The notes beneath the pieces are model-generated. The model had not been told where the DNA came from and ran no database searches. It saw only the letters and a program-made list of their open reading frames with translations. Shown piece after piece: positions 1 to 8,662 of a stretch of 64,000 nt of DNA (position 1 is its first letter; each line of letters opens with the position of its first letter). The stretch is from Prolixibacteraceae bacterium JC049. GTDB taxonomy: Bacteria > Bacteroidota > Bacteroidia > Bacteroidales > Prolixibacteraceae. The stretch is taken from contig SACZ01000001.1 of assembly GCA_023369685.1 (NCBI GenBank), forward strand, positions 620,381 to 684,380. The letters run 5' to 3'. The position numbers were made by a program, and so were the translations under genes.

Positions 1-111
1 AGTAATGTGGCAGTGTTTACTAACTATAAGGGAGGTGACCCTGAAACCGATTCATGGGCAGCTTATCCATTCCCTTTCTCGGTAACATTTGGTGCTAATA
101 TTAACTTTTAA
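1..111 (+). CDS. SusC-like TonB-dependent receptor, C-terminal end (partial)
   Basis: Frame 1 is open from the left edge to a TAA stop and encodes 36 residues ending in SVTFGANINF. This is the usual aromatic-terminated last beta strand of an outer-membrane SusC/RagA barrel. A SusD-like gene begins 60 bases downstream, as expected for a susC-susD pair. The rest of the gene lies outside the window, so signalling domains and substrate cannot be judged. Confidence 0.75.
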   Translation, partial: SNVAVFTNYKGGDPETDSWAAYPFPFSVTFGANINF

Positions 112-171
112 ACTATCTGAAAATAGATTGAACTCCATGTTGGAGAAACTGAAAATTTAAACTTAGAACAG

Positions 172-1665
172 ATGATAAAAAAGATATATATTCCATTTTT
201 AACCATTGCGCTAGCGCTTTTCATGTGCGTTGGTTGTTCCGATAATGGTTTGGAACCACAGAACTATGATCGGTTAACTCCCGAGAATTTCCCTCAAAGC
301 GATGGGGATATCGAGGCGGCATTAACAGCCATCTATAACGATATGGGAGAGTATTGGGCACATCGTTATATCGATAATAGCCAGTTGATTGTAAATGAAC
401 TGCCTACCGATATGTTAATTTCTGCGTGGGGCGGAGGTTGGCAAGAGAAAGACCGATTTCTTTGGACACAGAATACTGGCTTTGTAAAAAGCTTATATTT
501 TGGTTACTCAAAGGCAATTACCAAAGCAACTTTGTTGTTGGACCTGTTGAATAAATCGGAGATTGCCAATGAAGAATTGAAGAATCGCTTTATTGCAGAG
601 GCCAGAACGTTAAGAGCTTACTTCGCACTGCAATTGTTGGATTTATATGGTCCGGTGCCAATTATTACCGACGTAGAAATTGCTACCGATATCAATACCA
701 TTTATGAGCCAGCGCGTCCAGAAAGATCAGAAATAATTTCATTTATTGAAACAGAGCTGACAGCAGCAGCAGAGAGTTTACCTGTTCGTTACGATTCAGG
801 AACAGACTATGGTCGCCTTACAAAAGGAGCTGCTTTAACAATGTTGATGAAGATGCATTTGTTGGAGAAAAATTTTGCGAAAGTAGAGCAGGTGACATCT
901 ACAATCACAGGTTTAGGTTACAGCTTATTGGATAGTTACAACGATGTATTCAGCACTAAAACTGAAAACAACGATAATAAGGAAGTGATTTTAGCCATTC
1001 CGAAAATTGCCGATGGGTATGGAACTTCGTGGTATGCCGTTGTGCTTCCTCAAACTCCAAGATATCGCCCACTAACAGGAATTACTGTTAATATCTGGGG
1101 TGGATTGAAAACTCCTTGGTCGGTTTACGATCGTTATGAAGAAGGGAACGATGATCGTTTAGGAGAGGCAATGATTCGTTACTACGTTGATACGAAAGGT
1201 AATCAAGTTGATTTTCGCGAGCAGACTAACTCAAAGGCAATTGGGGCAAGTCCTAAGAAATACCAGGAAGATCCAGATCATCTTGGTAACTTCCAGGGAA
1301 GTGACATTATTCGTTACCGCTATGCCGATGTATTGTTAGCTCGAGCCGAGGCTTTGAATGAATTGAATGGGCCAACAGCAGAAGTTGTTGCTTTGGTAAA
1401 TGAGATCCGAGGTCGTGTGAATACTACATTGATTGAAGAAACTGGTTGGACCAAAGACTCAATGCGTGACTTTATTTTAGATGAGCGTGGTCGTGAGTTA
1501 TTCTGTGAAGGACACCGTCGTCAGGACTTGATTCGTCATGGTAAATTTATTGAAACAGCTCACCAGATTGGTCGTATGGATGCAGCCGATCACCATGTGC
1601 TATATCCATTGCCTCAAGCGCTATTGGATGAAAATAGCAATGTTCAGCAAAACCCTGGATATTAG
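172..1665 (+). CDS. SusD-like surface glycan-binding lipoprotein
   Basis: This 497-residue protein starts with a lipoprotein signal peptide whose lipobox cysteine is in FMCVGCSDN (about residue 22). The N-terminal half has the TPR-like SusD layout (EARTLRAYFALQLLDLYG near 143-160). The C-terminal half has the RagB/SusD signature with YRYADVLLARAEALNE and DERGRELFCEGHRRQDLIR, and the protein ends in QNPGY, a typical SusD terminus. It would sit on the outer membrane as the lid of the SusC channel encoded just upstream and bind oligosaccharide before import. The sulfatase that follows suggests a sulfated ligand, but this is inference. Residue landmarks fit the SusD family closely. Confidence 0.93.
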   Translation: MIKKIYIPFLTIALALFMCVGCSDNGLEPQNYDRLTPENFPQSDGDIEAALTAIYNDMGEYWAHRYIDNSQLIVNELPTDMLISAWGGGWQEKDRFLWTQNTGFVKSLYFGYSKAITKATLLLDLLNKSEIANEELKNRFIAEARTLRAYFALQLLDLYGPVPIITDVEIATDINTIYEPARPERSEIISFIETELTAAAESLPVRYDSGTDYGRLTKGAALTMLMKMHLLEKNFAKVEQVTSTITGLGYSLLDSYNDVFSTKTENNDNKEVILAIPKIADGYGTSWYAVVLPQTPRYRPLTGITVNIWGGLKTPWSVYDRYEEGNDDRLGEAMIRYYVDTKGNQVDFREQTNSKAIGASPKKYQEDPDHLGNFQGSDIIRYRYADVLLARAEALNELNGPTAEVVALVNEIRGRVNTTLIEETGWTKDSMRDFILDERGRELFCEGHRRQDLIRHGKFIETAHQIGRMDAADHHVLYPLPQALLDENSNVQQNPGY

Positions 1666-1713
1666 ATGATCAGTGCTGGGAATTAACTCCCAATTCAGAT
1701 CAATATGTCATTA

Positions 1714-1748
1714 GTTGTTGGGGGAAGTGAAAGCGGTACCCCAACAAC
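1714..1748 (+). other. Intergenic stem-loop between susD and sulfatase
   Basis: A perfect 10-bp inverted repeat (GTTGTTGGGG at 1714-1723, CCCCAACAAC at 1739-1748) encloses a 15-nt loop. There is no clear T tract after it, so it may be an operon-internal attenuator or mRNA-stability structure that lowers sulfatase expression relative to susCD. Function is inferred only from position and symmetry. Confidence 0.55.
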
Positions 1749-1769
1749 TCCTTAACTAATTCAAATTCC

Positions 1770-3242
1770 ATGCAAAATTTATATCGAATATTAGGCGTTA
1801 GCCTTTGGTGTGCCTTATTTTTTACAGGAGCACTAGCTCAGAAGCGAGATGAAAAATCACGTCCTAATGTGGTTGTTTTAATTGCAGATGATGTTTCAAT
1901 GGCTGATTTTGGTTGCTACGGACATCCGGTAATAAAAACACCTAATATCGATAAATTAGCTAATAGCGGAATAAAGTTCACCAATGCCTTTTTAACAACC
2001 AGTTCGTGTAGTCCTAGCAGGACTAGTATTATGACCGGAAGGTATCCTCATAATACCGGAGCGTGTGAGTTACATGCTAAACTGCCAGAGAATCAGATTG
2101 TGTTTCCTCTTTTGTTAAAGCAAGCGGGGTATTACACGGCACAAGCGGGTAAATGGCATATTGGAGCTTCGTCAGGTAAACCAACAGGTGTGGCAGTAAA
2201 TGCTTTTCATCGAGTAGGAGGAAGTAGTGCCGATGGAGGAGGAAGCAGTGGTGCCAAAAAATGGGTTACTTATTTAAGCGAAAGACCAAAAGATAAGCCT
2301 TTTTTCATGTGGTTTGCTGCGCACGATGCACATAGAGGATGGGATAGGAATAATAACATTGTAAAGTATAGCCCCGAGGAGGTAATTGTTGCACCATATT
2401 GGGTGGACGATTTATCAACCCGAAAAGATTTGGTGGCTTACTATAAAGAAGTATCCCGTTTCGATTTTTATGTGGGGGAGGTTGTTGCTGAGTTGAAAAG
2501 ACAAGGAGTTCTGGATAATACACTAATTGTTGTAATGGCCGATAATGGCCGCCCTTTTCCCAGAGATAAAACCAGAATGTATGACAGTGGTATAAAAACA
2601 CCATTTGTTATTCATTGGCCTGATGGAATAAAGGAGGGTGGAGCAACATGTAATAGTTTGATAAGTGTAATTGATATAGCATCAACAGTTTTAGAATTGG
2701 CAAAAGTTAAACCATCTGTTTCATTTCAAGGAAGGAGTTTTGCACAATTGATGAGTAATCCGAATCAGAAATTTCGGGAATATGTTTATGCCGAACACAA
2801 CTGGCACGATTACGAGGCATATGAAAGAATGATCCGGTCGGAACAGTTTCTTTACATTGAGAATGGTCGTCCAAACCTATCTCAAATTGGAGCCAAAGAT
2901 GTAATGAGCGGTGCCTCTGGTCGATCATTGATGCATGGAACTCAAAATGGAACATTAAATCGAATTCAGAAAAAGATGTTTGATGAAAGCCAGTCAGAGT
3001 CTGAACTGTATGATTGTAGGGCTGATTCTTTGCAGTTAGATAATTTAAGTCAGAACCGACTTTACACCAAAGAAAAGAATCGATTAAGAAAAAAACTTCA
3101 TCGTTGGATGAAGCAGACAAACGATTCGAAGCCTGCTAATATAACAGGAGATTGGTATAGTCGTAAAGATTTTAGTTCGCTAAAGAGTAAAGGAAAGAGA
3201 GGGGTAATGCCTGGAAGTGAAAAAGAAGCATCAATATTTTAG
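1770..3242 (+). CDS. Family S1 sulfatase (Cys-type, formylglycine-dependent)
   Basis: This 490-residue protein has a signal peptide (cleavage near ALAQ, residue 24) and then the alkaline-phosphatase-like sulfatase fold. Metal-binding aspartates are in LIADDVS near 38-43. The nucleophile motif CSPSR has Cys80, which would be converted to formylglycine by an anaerobic or FGE-type maturase. GKWHIG follows near 127, and a second metal site is in MADNGRPFPRDKTR. C-terminally there are typical ELYDCRADSLQLDNLSQN residues. It hydrolyses sulfate esters or N-sulfate from a glycan in the periplasm. The overall look (GYYTAQAGKWHIG, short C-domain) recalls sulfamidase/heparan-type S1 members, but I cannot fix the subfamily. 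It follows susCD, suggesting desulfation of the imported glycan. Confidence 0.92.
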   Translation: MQNLYRILGVSLWCALFFTGALAQKRDEKSRPNVVVLIADDVSMADFGCYGHPVIKTPNIDKLANSGIKFTNAFLTTSSCSPSRTSIMTGRYPHNTGACELHAKLPENQIVFPLLLKQAGYYTAQAGKWHIGASSGKPTGVAVNAFHRVGGSSADGGGSSGAKKWVTYLSERPKDKPFFMWFAAHDAHRGWDRNNNIVKYSPEEVIVAPYWVDDLSTRKDLVAYYKEVSRFDFYVGEVVAELKRQGVLDNTLIVVMADNGRPFPRDKTRMYDSGIKTPFVIHWPDGIKEGGATCNSLISVIDIASTVLELAKVKPSVSFQGRSFAQLMSNPNQKFREYVYAEHNWHDYEAYERMIRSEQFLYIENGRPNLSQIGAKDVMSGASGRSLMHGTQNGTLNRIQKKMFDESQSESELYDCRADSLQLDNLSQNRLYTKEKNRLRKKLHRWMKQTNDSKPANITGDWYSRKDFSSLKSKGKRGVMPGSEKEASIF

Positions 3243-3247
3243 AAAAA

Positions 3248-3277
3248 ATCCCAGTGATGTTTGCGTGTTGATCGTCT
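3248..3277 (+). promoter_or_regulatory. Candidate ECF-sigma promoter, copy A (upstream of sigma gene)
   Basis: The bipartite element ATCCCAGTGAT - 10 bases - TGATCGTCT occurs here, 88 bases before the GTG of the sigma gene, and again at 3923-3952 before FecR with identical internal spacing. The 3' half contains CGTC, the hallmark of many ECF -10 elements. The 5' half is then a likely -35. This would make the sigma factor autoregulated. The repeat is seen directly; the promoter role is inference. Confidence 0.5.
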
Positions 3278-3365
3278 TAACTACTGGCCTGAATTTTTCT
3301 GATTGTCAGAAGAAATAGAAGTCAGGTGCTATATGTCAGAATGTTTTATTTCAAATTGAATCACT

Positions 3366-3923
3366 GTGCAACCAACTGCTTTAATAGAAGTTAGCTTTGA
3401 TCGATTATACGAAACCTATTTCAAACGATCGGTGTCGTTTGTGAAATCGTATGTTCACGACGAAGTGGTTGCTGAGGATTTAGTATCTGAAACATTGATG
3501 AAAGTGTGGATGTACACTAAAAAAAATGATGTTGTCAACCTGAAAGCTTTTTTATACAAGAGCTTAAGAAATACCACACTCGATTATTTAAAGAAAGAGC
3601 GATTGCAACATAAAACTACCGATTCTTCGGAGAGTTGGATGAGTGATGAGTTAGAGCTCCGAATATCGTTACTCAACAGCAACTGTTACTCTTCGATATT
3701 TGCGACTGAAATAGATCAAATATTTCAGGATACCCTAAGTAAAATGCCCCCCAAAAGACGGAAAGTTATTGAACTAAGTAGAATTGAATTAAAGAGCAAT
3801 AAGGAAATTGCCAATGAATTGGGATTGAGGATAAAAGGAGTGGATTACCATATTTATATGGGATTGAAAATGTTGCGGGAAGCATTAAAAGATTACTTAT
3901 CGATGCTTTTTTTTATGGGATGA
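3366..3923 (+). CDS. RNA polymerase ECF sigma factor (FecI-like, PUL-linked)
   Basis: A 185-residue ECF sigma factor with region 2 at about 10-80 (FDRLYETYFKRSVSFVKSYV, then VAEDLVSETLMKVW and AFLYKSLRNTTLDYLKKE). Region 4 is at about 120-175, with MPPKRRKVIELSRIELKSNK and a helix-turn-helix in EIANELGLRIKGVDYHI. An in-frame stop (3357-3359) lies 6 bases upstream of the GTG at 3366, and region 2 begins within about 10 residues, so the GTG start is favoured over any later ATG. The FecR anti-sigma gene and an STN-bearing SusC follow, so it probably switches on this PUL in response to substrate at the outer membrane. A repeated 30-bp motif upstream suggests autoregulation. Confidence 0.9.
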   Translation: MQPTALIEVSFDRLYETYFKRSVSFVKSYVHDEVVAEDLVSETLMKVWMYTKKNDVVNLKAFLYKSLRNTTLDYLKKERLQHKTTDSSESWMSDELELRISLLNSNCYSSIFATEIDQIFQDTLSKMPPKRRKVIELSRIELKSNKEIANELGLRIKGVDYHIYMGLKMLREALKDYLSMLFFMG

Positions 3924-3952
3924 TCCCAGTGATTAACCTGCGATGATCGTCT
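3923..3952 (+). promoter_or_regulatory. Candidate ECF-sigma promoter, copy B (upstream of FecR)
   Basis: This is the second copy of the bipartite motif ATCCCAGTGAT - 10 bases - TGATCGTCT. It begins on the last base of the sigma stop codon and lies 180 bases before the FecR start. The spacer differs in sequence from copy A but has the same length, which favours a protein-binding site or promoter over a chance duplication. Between it and FecR lies an inverted repeat (TCTGGATC at 4059-4066, GATCCAGA at 4096-4103) that could fold in the 5' leader. Confidence 0.5.
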
Positions 3953-4132
3953 AAGTAATATGTGTAAACAGGAGAGAGACTAGAAGCGATGAAACGAACA
4001 TGAATTTTAGCATTCTAAACTACAGATACGAGAATGATTAAATTCATCGAGAGTTCCATCTGGATCGTACTTCGTTATGAAAAGTAGAGTTTTAGATCCA
4101 GAAGATAGATGGTGACTTAGAGATTTAAATAG

Positions 4133-5065
4133 ATGAAAAGAGATCAACTTTTACAGAAATACCTGAAAGGAGATACGACTTCTGCAGAAAGGCACGAATT
4201 TTTAAGGCTGGTGCAAAGTGATAGTAGTCTTCGGGATGACTTGAAAGCTTTAAAACGACTCGATGATATTAGCTTATGGCGAAATGTTGAGACAAAGCAG
4301 CATGGTGTTGTAAGGTCGAAACAAAAGAAGAGTGGCTTGTTTTCGGTCTTGTGGAAGATTGCAGCAGTAGTAGTTCTTGCATTTGCAGGCTATTTGAGTA
4401 TAAATAACGAAACCTTGAAAGGTGAAGAAGAATTCTATGCAATTTATGTTCCTGTAGGCGATACGCGACAAATAACTCTATCTGACAGTACCATTGTTTG
4501 GTTAAACTCCAATACCACCATTTGGATTTCGAGAGAATTTGAAAAAGGAAAACGGAATGTGAAACTGAGTGGAGAAGGCTTCTTCGAAGTAACAAAAGAT
4601 GAAAAGCATCCTTTTACTGTAGCTTTTGGCAAGCATAAAGTCAGAGTCTTAGGAACTCAATTTAATGTGAACACCAATTCCCAGAATAGTTGTCCCAAAG
4701 TAGCTTTATTGGAAGGTTCTGTTGAGGTGCTGGGACAGAATGATGCCAGTTTAGTGCAATTAAAACCAGGGGAAGAGTTGTGGGTTTTACCCGACTGCCT
4801 TAAGGTGAAGCCAATTAAATCGTCTAACCGGTTTGCCTGGCGAAAAGGCTTACTTGTTTTTGATAATAATACATTTCAAGAAATATTACAGGTTTTAGAG
4901 CGCACTTATGATGTTGATTTTAAGGTGCAGAGAGATGAAATGTTGGAATATAGGTGTAGTGCAAAGTTCAGAATAAACGACGGCGTGGAACATATTCTGA
5001 AAGTACTAAAGCTTAAAACACCTTTTGCATTTAAGTTGAATGATAATCAAATAATCATAAAGTAG
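4133..5065 (+). CDS. FecR-family anti-sigma factor
   Basis: This 310-residue protein has the FecR layout. A cytoplasmic N-terminal anti-sigma segment (1-75, MKRDQLLQKYLKGDTTSAER) is followed by one transmembrane helix at about 72-90 (LWKIAAVVVLAFAGYL). The periplasmic FecR domain is at about 100-205 (YVPVGDTRQITLSDSTIVWL, FEVTKDEKHPFTV, VRVLGTQFNVN) and a C-terminal DUF4974-like domain is at about 235-310 (FDNNTFQEILQVLERTYDVDF). It would hold the upstream sigma factor inactive until the STN domain of the next SusC signals ligand uptake. The 209-base gap after sigma is long for this class and carries the second copy of the motif described at 3923-3952. Confidence 0.92.
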   Translation: MKRDQLLQKYLKGDTTSAERHEFLRLVQSDSSLRDDLKALKRLDDISLWRNVETKQHGVVRSKQKKSGLFSVLWKIAAVVVLAFAGYLSINNETLKGEEEFYAIYVPVGDTRQITLSDSTIVWLNSNTTIWISREFEKGKRNVKLSGEGFFEVTKDEKHPFTVAFGKHKVRVLGTQFNVNTNSQNSCPKVALLEGSVEVLGQNDASLVQLKPGEELWVLPDCLKVKPIKSSNRFAWRKGLLVFDNNTFQEILQVLERTYDVDFKVQRDEMLEYRCSAKFRINDGVEHILKVLKLKTPFAFKLNDNQIIIK

Positions 5066-5117
5066 TACGATAAAACTGAATGCCTATGTAAAACTAACTA
5101 GAACTAACTAACAAAAA

Positions 5118-5139
5118 GACAGGTGTTGGAGCACCTGTC
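5118..5139 (+). other. Stem-loop in the fecR-susC intergenic leader
   Basis: An 8-bp perfect stem (GACAGGTG / CACCTGTC) with a 6-nt loop sits 53 bases after the FecR stop and 64 bases before the SusC start. It lacks a following T run, so it is not a classic terminator. The second PUL in this window has two stem-loops at the same relative position (34552-34618), which suggests a shared role in differential expression of the anti-sigma and transporter genes. Confidence 0.55.
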
Positions 5140-5203
5140 ATCAACGATGTCGATACTCGGCAGTTTCTGAAAAAACAAGTATCAAACATTCAAAAACAAA
5201 TCT

Positions 5204-8200
5204 ATGAAAATTTATTTGTTAAGAAATTACTATGCCTTAACTAAACGATTAATTAGGCAGTTATCATTAATTTGGCTGCTCCTGATATGTTTTGTCGTGA
5301 ATACTTTTGCGTCGGAATTATCTCAGAATTCAAAAATTACAATTTCTCTTAAAGAGCAAAAACTTATTGAGTTAATTCGCGAAATAGAGCGACAAACCGA
5401 ATTCCTTTTTGTATATAATCAGACTGAAGTAGACGTAAAAGTTCCTGTTTCGGTAAAAGCAAAGGAAAAACAGGTAGCAGATGTTTTAAGTGAAGTATTT
5501 AAAAATACTTCAACGACCTACATTATTGAGGGAAACAATATTGTCTTAGGAAAAAAAGCTTCGACAAAACAGCAAAAGAAAAAAGGTCGAAAAATTACCG
5601 GAAAAGTAATTGATAAAACAGGAGGAGCACTTCCTGGTGTTACCATTACGGTGCTAGGTTCTACTCGAGGTGTGATTAGCGATGCGGATGGAGTATACGA
5701 AATCACAGGTATTTCATCTACCGATAAACTGGTTTACTCATTCATCGGAATGGAATCACAAGTAGTAGAGGTAAAGCAGCAGTCACTAATCAACATTACT
5801 TTAAGCGATAAAGTAGAAGAGTTGGCCGACGTTACCGTGGTAGCTTTTGGTAAGCAGAAAAAAGAGAGTGTACTTTCTTCCATTACAACTGTTGATGTTG
5901 GTGAACTTCAGGTTCCTACTTCAAACTTAACTACTGCTTTGGCAGGTAGAATGGCTGGTGTAATTTCATATCAGCGTAGTGGAGAACCAGGACAAGACAA
6001 TGCAGAATTCTTTATTCGTGGTGTAACCACTTTCGGTTATAAAAAAGATCCACTGATTTTGATTGATGGTATTGAGTTGAGTGCCAGTGACCTTTCTCGT
6101 TTAAATCCGGATGATATCCAGGCTTTCTCGATTATGAAAGATGCTACTGCAACAGCTCTTTATGGTGCACGTGGTGCCAACGGTGTTATTCTGGTAACTA
6201 CTAAAGAAGGAAAAGAGGGTAAGGCGAAAGTGTCGTTGCGTTACGAGGAGTCTTTCTCGATGCCTACCAACGAAATAGAGCTGGCCGATCCGATCACATA
6301 CATGAATCTTTTCAACGAAGCGGTTCGTACCAGAAATCCATTGCAGCCTCTTCCTTATTCTGAAAACAAGATTGGTAATACCATTAAGGGAACCAATCAA
6401 TATGTTTATCCGTCTAACAATTGGCACGATATGCTATTTAAAAACTATACCGAAAACCGTCGTTTCAATATGAACGTGAGTGGTGGAGGTAAGGTAGCTC
6501 AATACTATGTAGCAGCATCAGCCAAGCAGGATAATGGTATTCTGAAGGTGGATAACCGAAATAATTTCAACAATAACATTAAGCTGAACAAGTATTTGTT
6601 GCGTGCCAACATTACAATGAATGTAACCAAAACCACTAAAATGAAAGTGCGTATGCATGGTACATTCGATGATTATACTGGTCCGCTTGATGGTGGTACA
6701 ACAGTTTACAATAAAGCAATGCGTACCAGCCCTGTTGATTTCCCTGCTTACTATTTGGCCGATGAAGCCAACCAGTATACTAACCATATCTTATTTGGTA
6801 ATGCTGGCGACGGAAACTATGTCAATCCTTACGCCGACATGGTAAAAGGATATAAAGATTACTCAAAAACACTTTTATTGACACAGGTAGAGTTGGAGCA
6901 GAATTTAGATTGGATTACCAAAGGACTACGATTCCGTATTTTGGGTAATACTAACCGCTACTCATTTTTCGATGTAAGAAGAAGCTATAAACCTTTCTTC
7001 TATCAGGTAGGTATGTACGATCGACCAAATGACTCGTATGTACTTTCTGCTTTTAACCCTGATGAGGGGACAGAATATTTGGATTATAGTGAAGGAGACA
7101 AGCAGATTAATAGCTCGTTCTACATGGAAAGTGCAGTGAACTACGATAAAACATTCGATGAGAAACATACTGTTTCAGGGATGTTGGTTTACACTATGCG
7201 CGAGTCAAAGAAAGCGAACCAAGGAAACTTACAAAAATCACTTGCTTACCGAAATTTAGGAATATCAGGACGTTTTACTTATTCGTATGATAGTCGTTAT
7301 TTTGGTGAGTTTAACTTCGGATATAATGGGTCGGAACGTTTCTCCGCCGGAGAACGTTTTGGCTTTTTCCCTTCAGTAGGTGCAGGGTGGTACATCAGTA
7401 ATGAACCATTCTGGAAACCGCTAGAGAAGGTAATTAGTAAGTTCAAAGTAAAAGCCACTTATGGTTTGGTAGGTAACGATGCTATTGGTAGTTCCGACGA
7501 TCGTTTCTTCTATCTTTCAAATGTAAATATGGACGATAAAGGAAAGGGAATGAGCTTCGGTGATGAGAATGGTTATTACCGTAGAGGTGTTTCTATTTCC
7601 CGATACGAAAATGCTGATATTACCTGGGAGATTGCTAAAAAGGCCAACTTCGGTATCGAATTGGGATTATTCGAAGGTTTGGAACTTCAGGTGGATCTTT
7701 TCCAGGAAGATCGTTCAAATATCTTGATGGATAGAATTATTCCTGCCGATGCCGGACTACAAGCAAAAGTTAGAGCCAATGTAGGTAAAGCACAAAGTAA
7801 AGGGGTCGATTTATCACTGGACTACCAGCACTTCTTTGCCAATGACTTCTGGCTAACTTGTCGTGGAAACTTCACTTATGCAACGGGTAAATTCAAGTAT
7901 GTTGAGGAACCTGATTACTCTGAAACTCCTTGGTTATCGAAAGTTGGTCAGCCAATTAACCAGAAATGGGGATACATTGCCGAGCGTCTTTTTGTGGATG
8001 AGCAGGAAGTAAATAACTCACCAGAGCAAACATTCGGAGAATACATGGCGGGAGATATCAAGTACCGTGATGTAAATGGTGACGGAAAAATCTCGTCATT
8101 GGATATGGTGCCTATTGGCCATCCAACAACCCCTGAGATTGTGTATGGTTTCGGAGCATCTGTAGGATATAAGAATTTCGATATTAACTGTTTCTTCCAG

Positions 8201-8650
8201 GGATCAGCCAGATCGTCATTTTGGCTGGATGTTTCTAAAACAGCTCCGTTTATCGATTACAACGATAAAGATGTAAGCTGGGATGATAAAGTGATGACCA
8301 ATAATGCTTTGTTACAAGCTTATGCCGATAATTTCTGGTCGGAAGAAAACCGCGATATGTATGCACTATGGCCACGCCTGTCGCCTTACAATGTTAGTAA
8401 CAACTCACAGCGAAACACTTGGTTTATGCAAGATGGTTCATTCTTGAGATTGAAGACGTTGGAGGTAGGTTATTCAATGCCTCAGAATTTAATTAAACGA
8501 ATTGGTGCAGAGCGCCTACGCCTTTATCTAAGTGGATCGAATCTACTTTGCTGGAGCCCATTTAAACTTTGGGATCCGGAGATGGCAGGCAATGGCTTTG
8601 GTTATCCGGTTCAGCGCGTGTTTAACTTAGGTGTTCAAGTTTCATTTTAA
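5204..8650 (+). CDS. SusC/RagA TonB-dependent transporter with N-terminal STN signalling domain
   Basis: This 1148-residue outer-membrane protein has an N-terminal hydrophobic segment (about 18-36). A secretin/TonB N-terminal (STN) domain follows at about 45-115 (LKEQKLIELIREIERQTEFL), then a carboxypeptidase-regulatory-like domain at about 130-205 (KITGKVIDKTGGALPGVTIT). The TonB plug is at about 215-340 (MAGVISYQRSGEPG, PLILIDGIELS, DATATALYGARGANGVILVT) and a beta barrel ends in FNLGVQVSF. The STN domain marks it as a signalling transporter that talks to the FecR upstream. It should import glycan fragments together with the SusD encoded 12 bases downstream. Length is normal for STN-type SusC. 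Confidence 0.95.
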   Translation: MKIYLLRNYYALTKRLIRQLSLIWLLLICFVVNTFASELSQNSKITISLKEQKLIELIREIERQTEFLFVYNQTEVDVKVPVSVKAKEKQVADVLSEVFKNTSTTYIIEGNNIVLGKKASTKQQKKKGRKITGKVIDKTGGALPGVTITVLGSTRGVISDADGVYEITGISSTDKLVYSFIGMESQVVEVKQQSLINITLSDKVEELADVTVVAFGKQKKESVLSSITTVDVGELQVPTSNLTTALAGRMAGVISYQRSGEPGQDNAEFFIRGVTTFGYKKDPLILIDGIELSASDLSRLNPDDIQAFSIMKDATATALYGARGANGVILVTTKEGKEGKAKVSLRYEESFSMPTNEIELADPITYMNLFNEAVRTRNPLQPLPYSENKIGNTIKGTNQYVYPSNNWHDMLFKNYTENRRFNMNVSGGGKVAQYYVAASAKQDNGILKVDNRNNFNNNIKLNKYLLRANITMNVTKTTKMKVRMHGTFDDYTGPLDGGTTVYNKAMRTSPVDFPAYYLADEANQYTNHILFGNAGDGNYVNPYADMVKGYKDYSKTLLLTQVELEQNLDWITKGLRFRILGNTNRYSFFDVRRSYKPFFYQVGMYDRPNDSYVLSAFNPDEGTEYLDYSEGDKQINSSFYMESAVNYDKTFDEKHTVSGMLVYTMRESKKANQGNLQKSLAYRNLGISGRFTYSYDSRYFGEFNFGYNGSERFSAGERFGFFPSVGAGWYISNEPFWKPLEKVISKFKVKATYGLVGNDAIGSSDDRFFYLSNVNMDDKGKGMSFGDENGYYRRGVSISRYENADITWEIAKKANFGIELGLFEGLELQVDLFQEDRSNILMDRIIPADAGLQAKVRANVGKAQSKGVDLSLDYQHFFANDFWLTCRGNFTYATGKFKYVEEPDYSETPWLSKVGQPINQKWGYIAERLFVDEQEVNNSPEQTFGEYMAGDIKYRDVNGDGKISSLDMVPIGHPTTPEIVYGFGASVGYKNFDINCFFQGSARSSFWLDVSKTAPFIDYNDKDVSWDDKVMTNNALLQAYADNFWSEENRDMYALWPRLSPYNVSNNSQRNTWFMQDGSFLRLKTLEVGYSMPQNLIKRIGAERLRLYLSGSNLLCWSPFKLWDPEMAGNGFGYPVQRVFNLGVQVSF

Positions 8651-8662
8651 TCAGGATATAAC

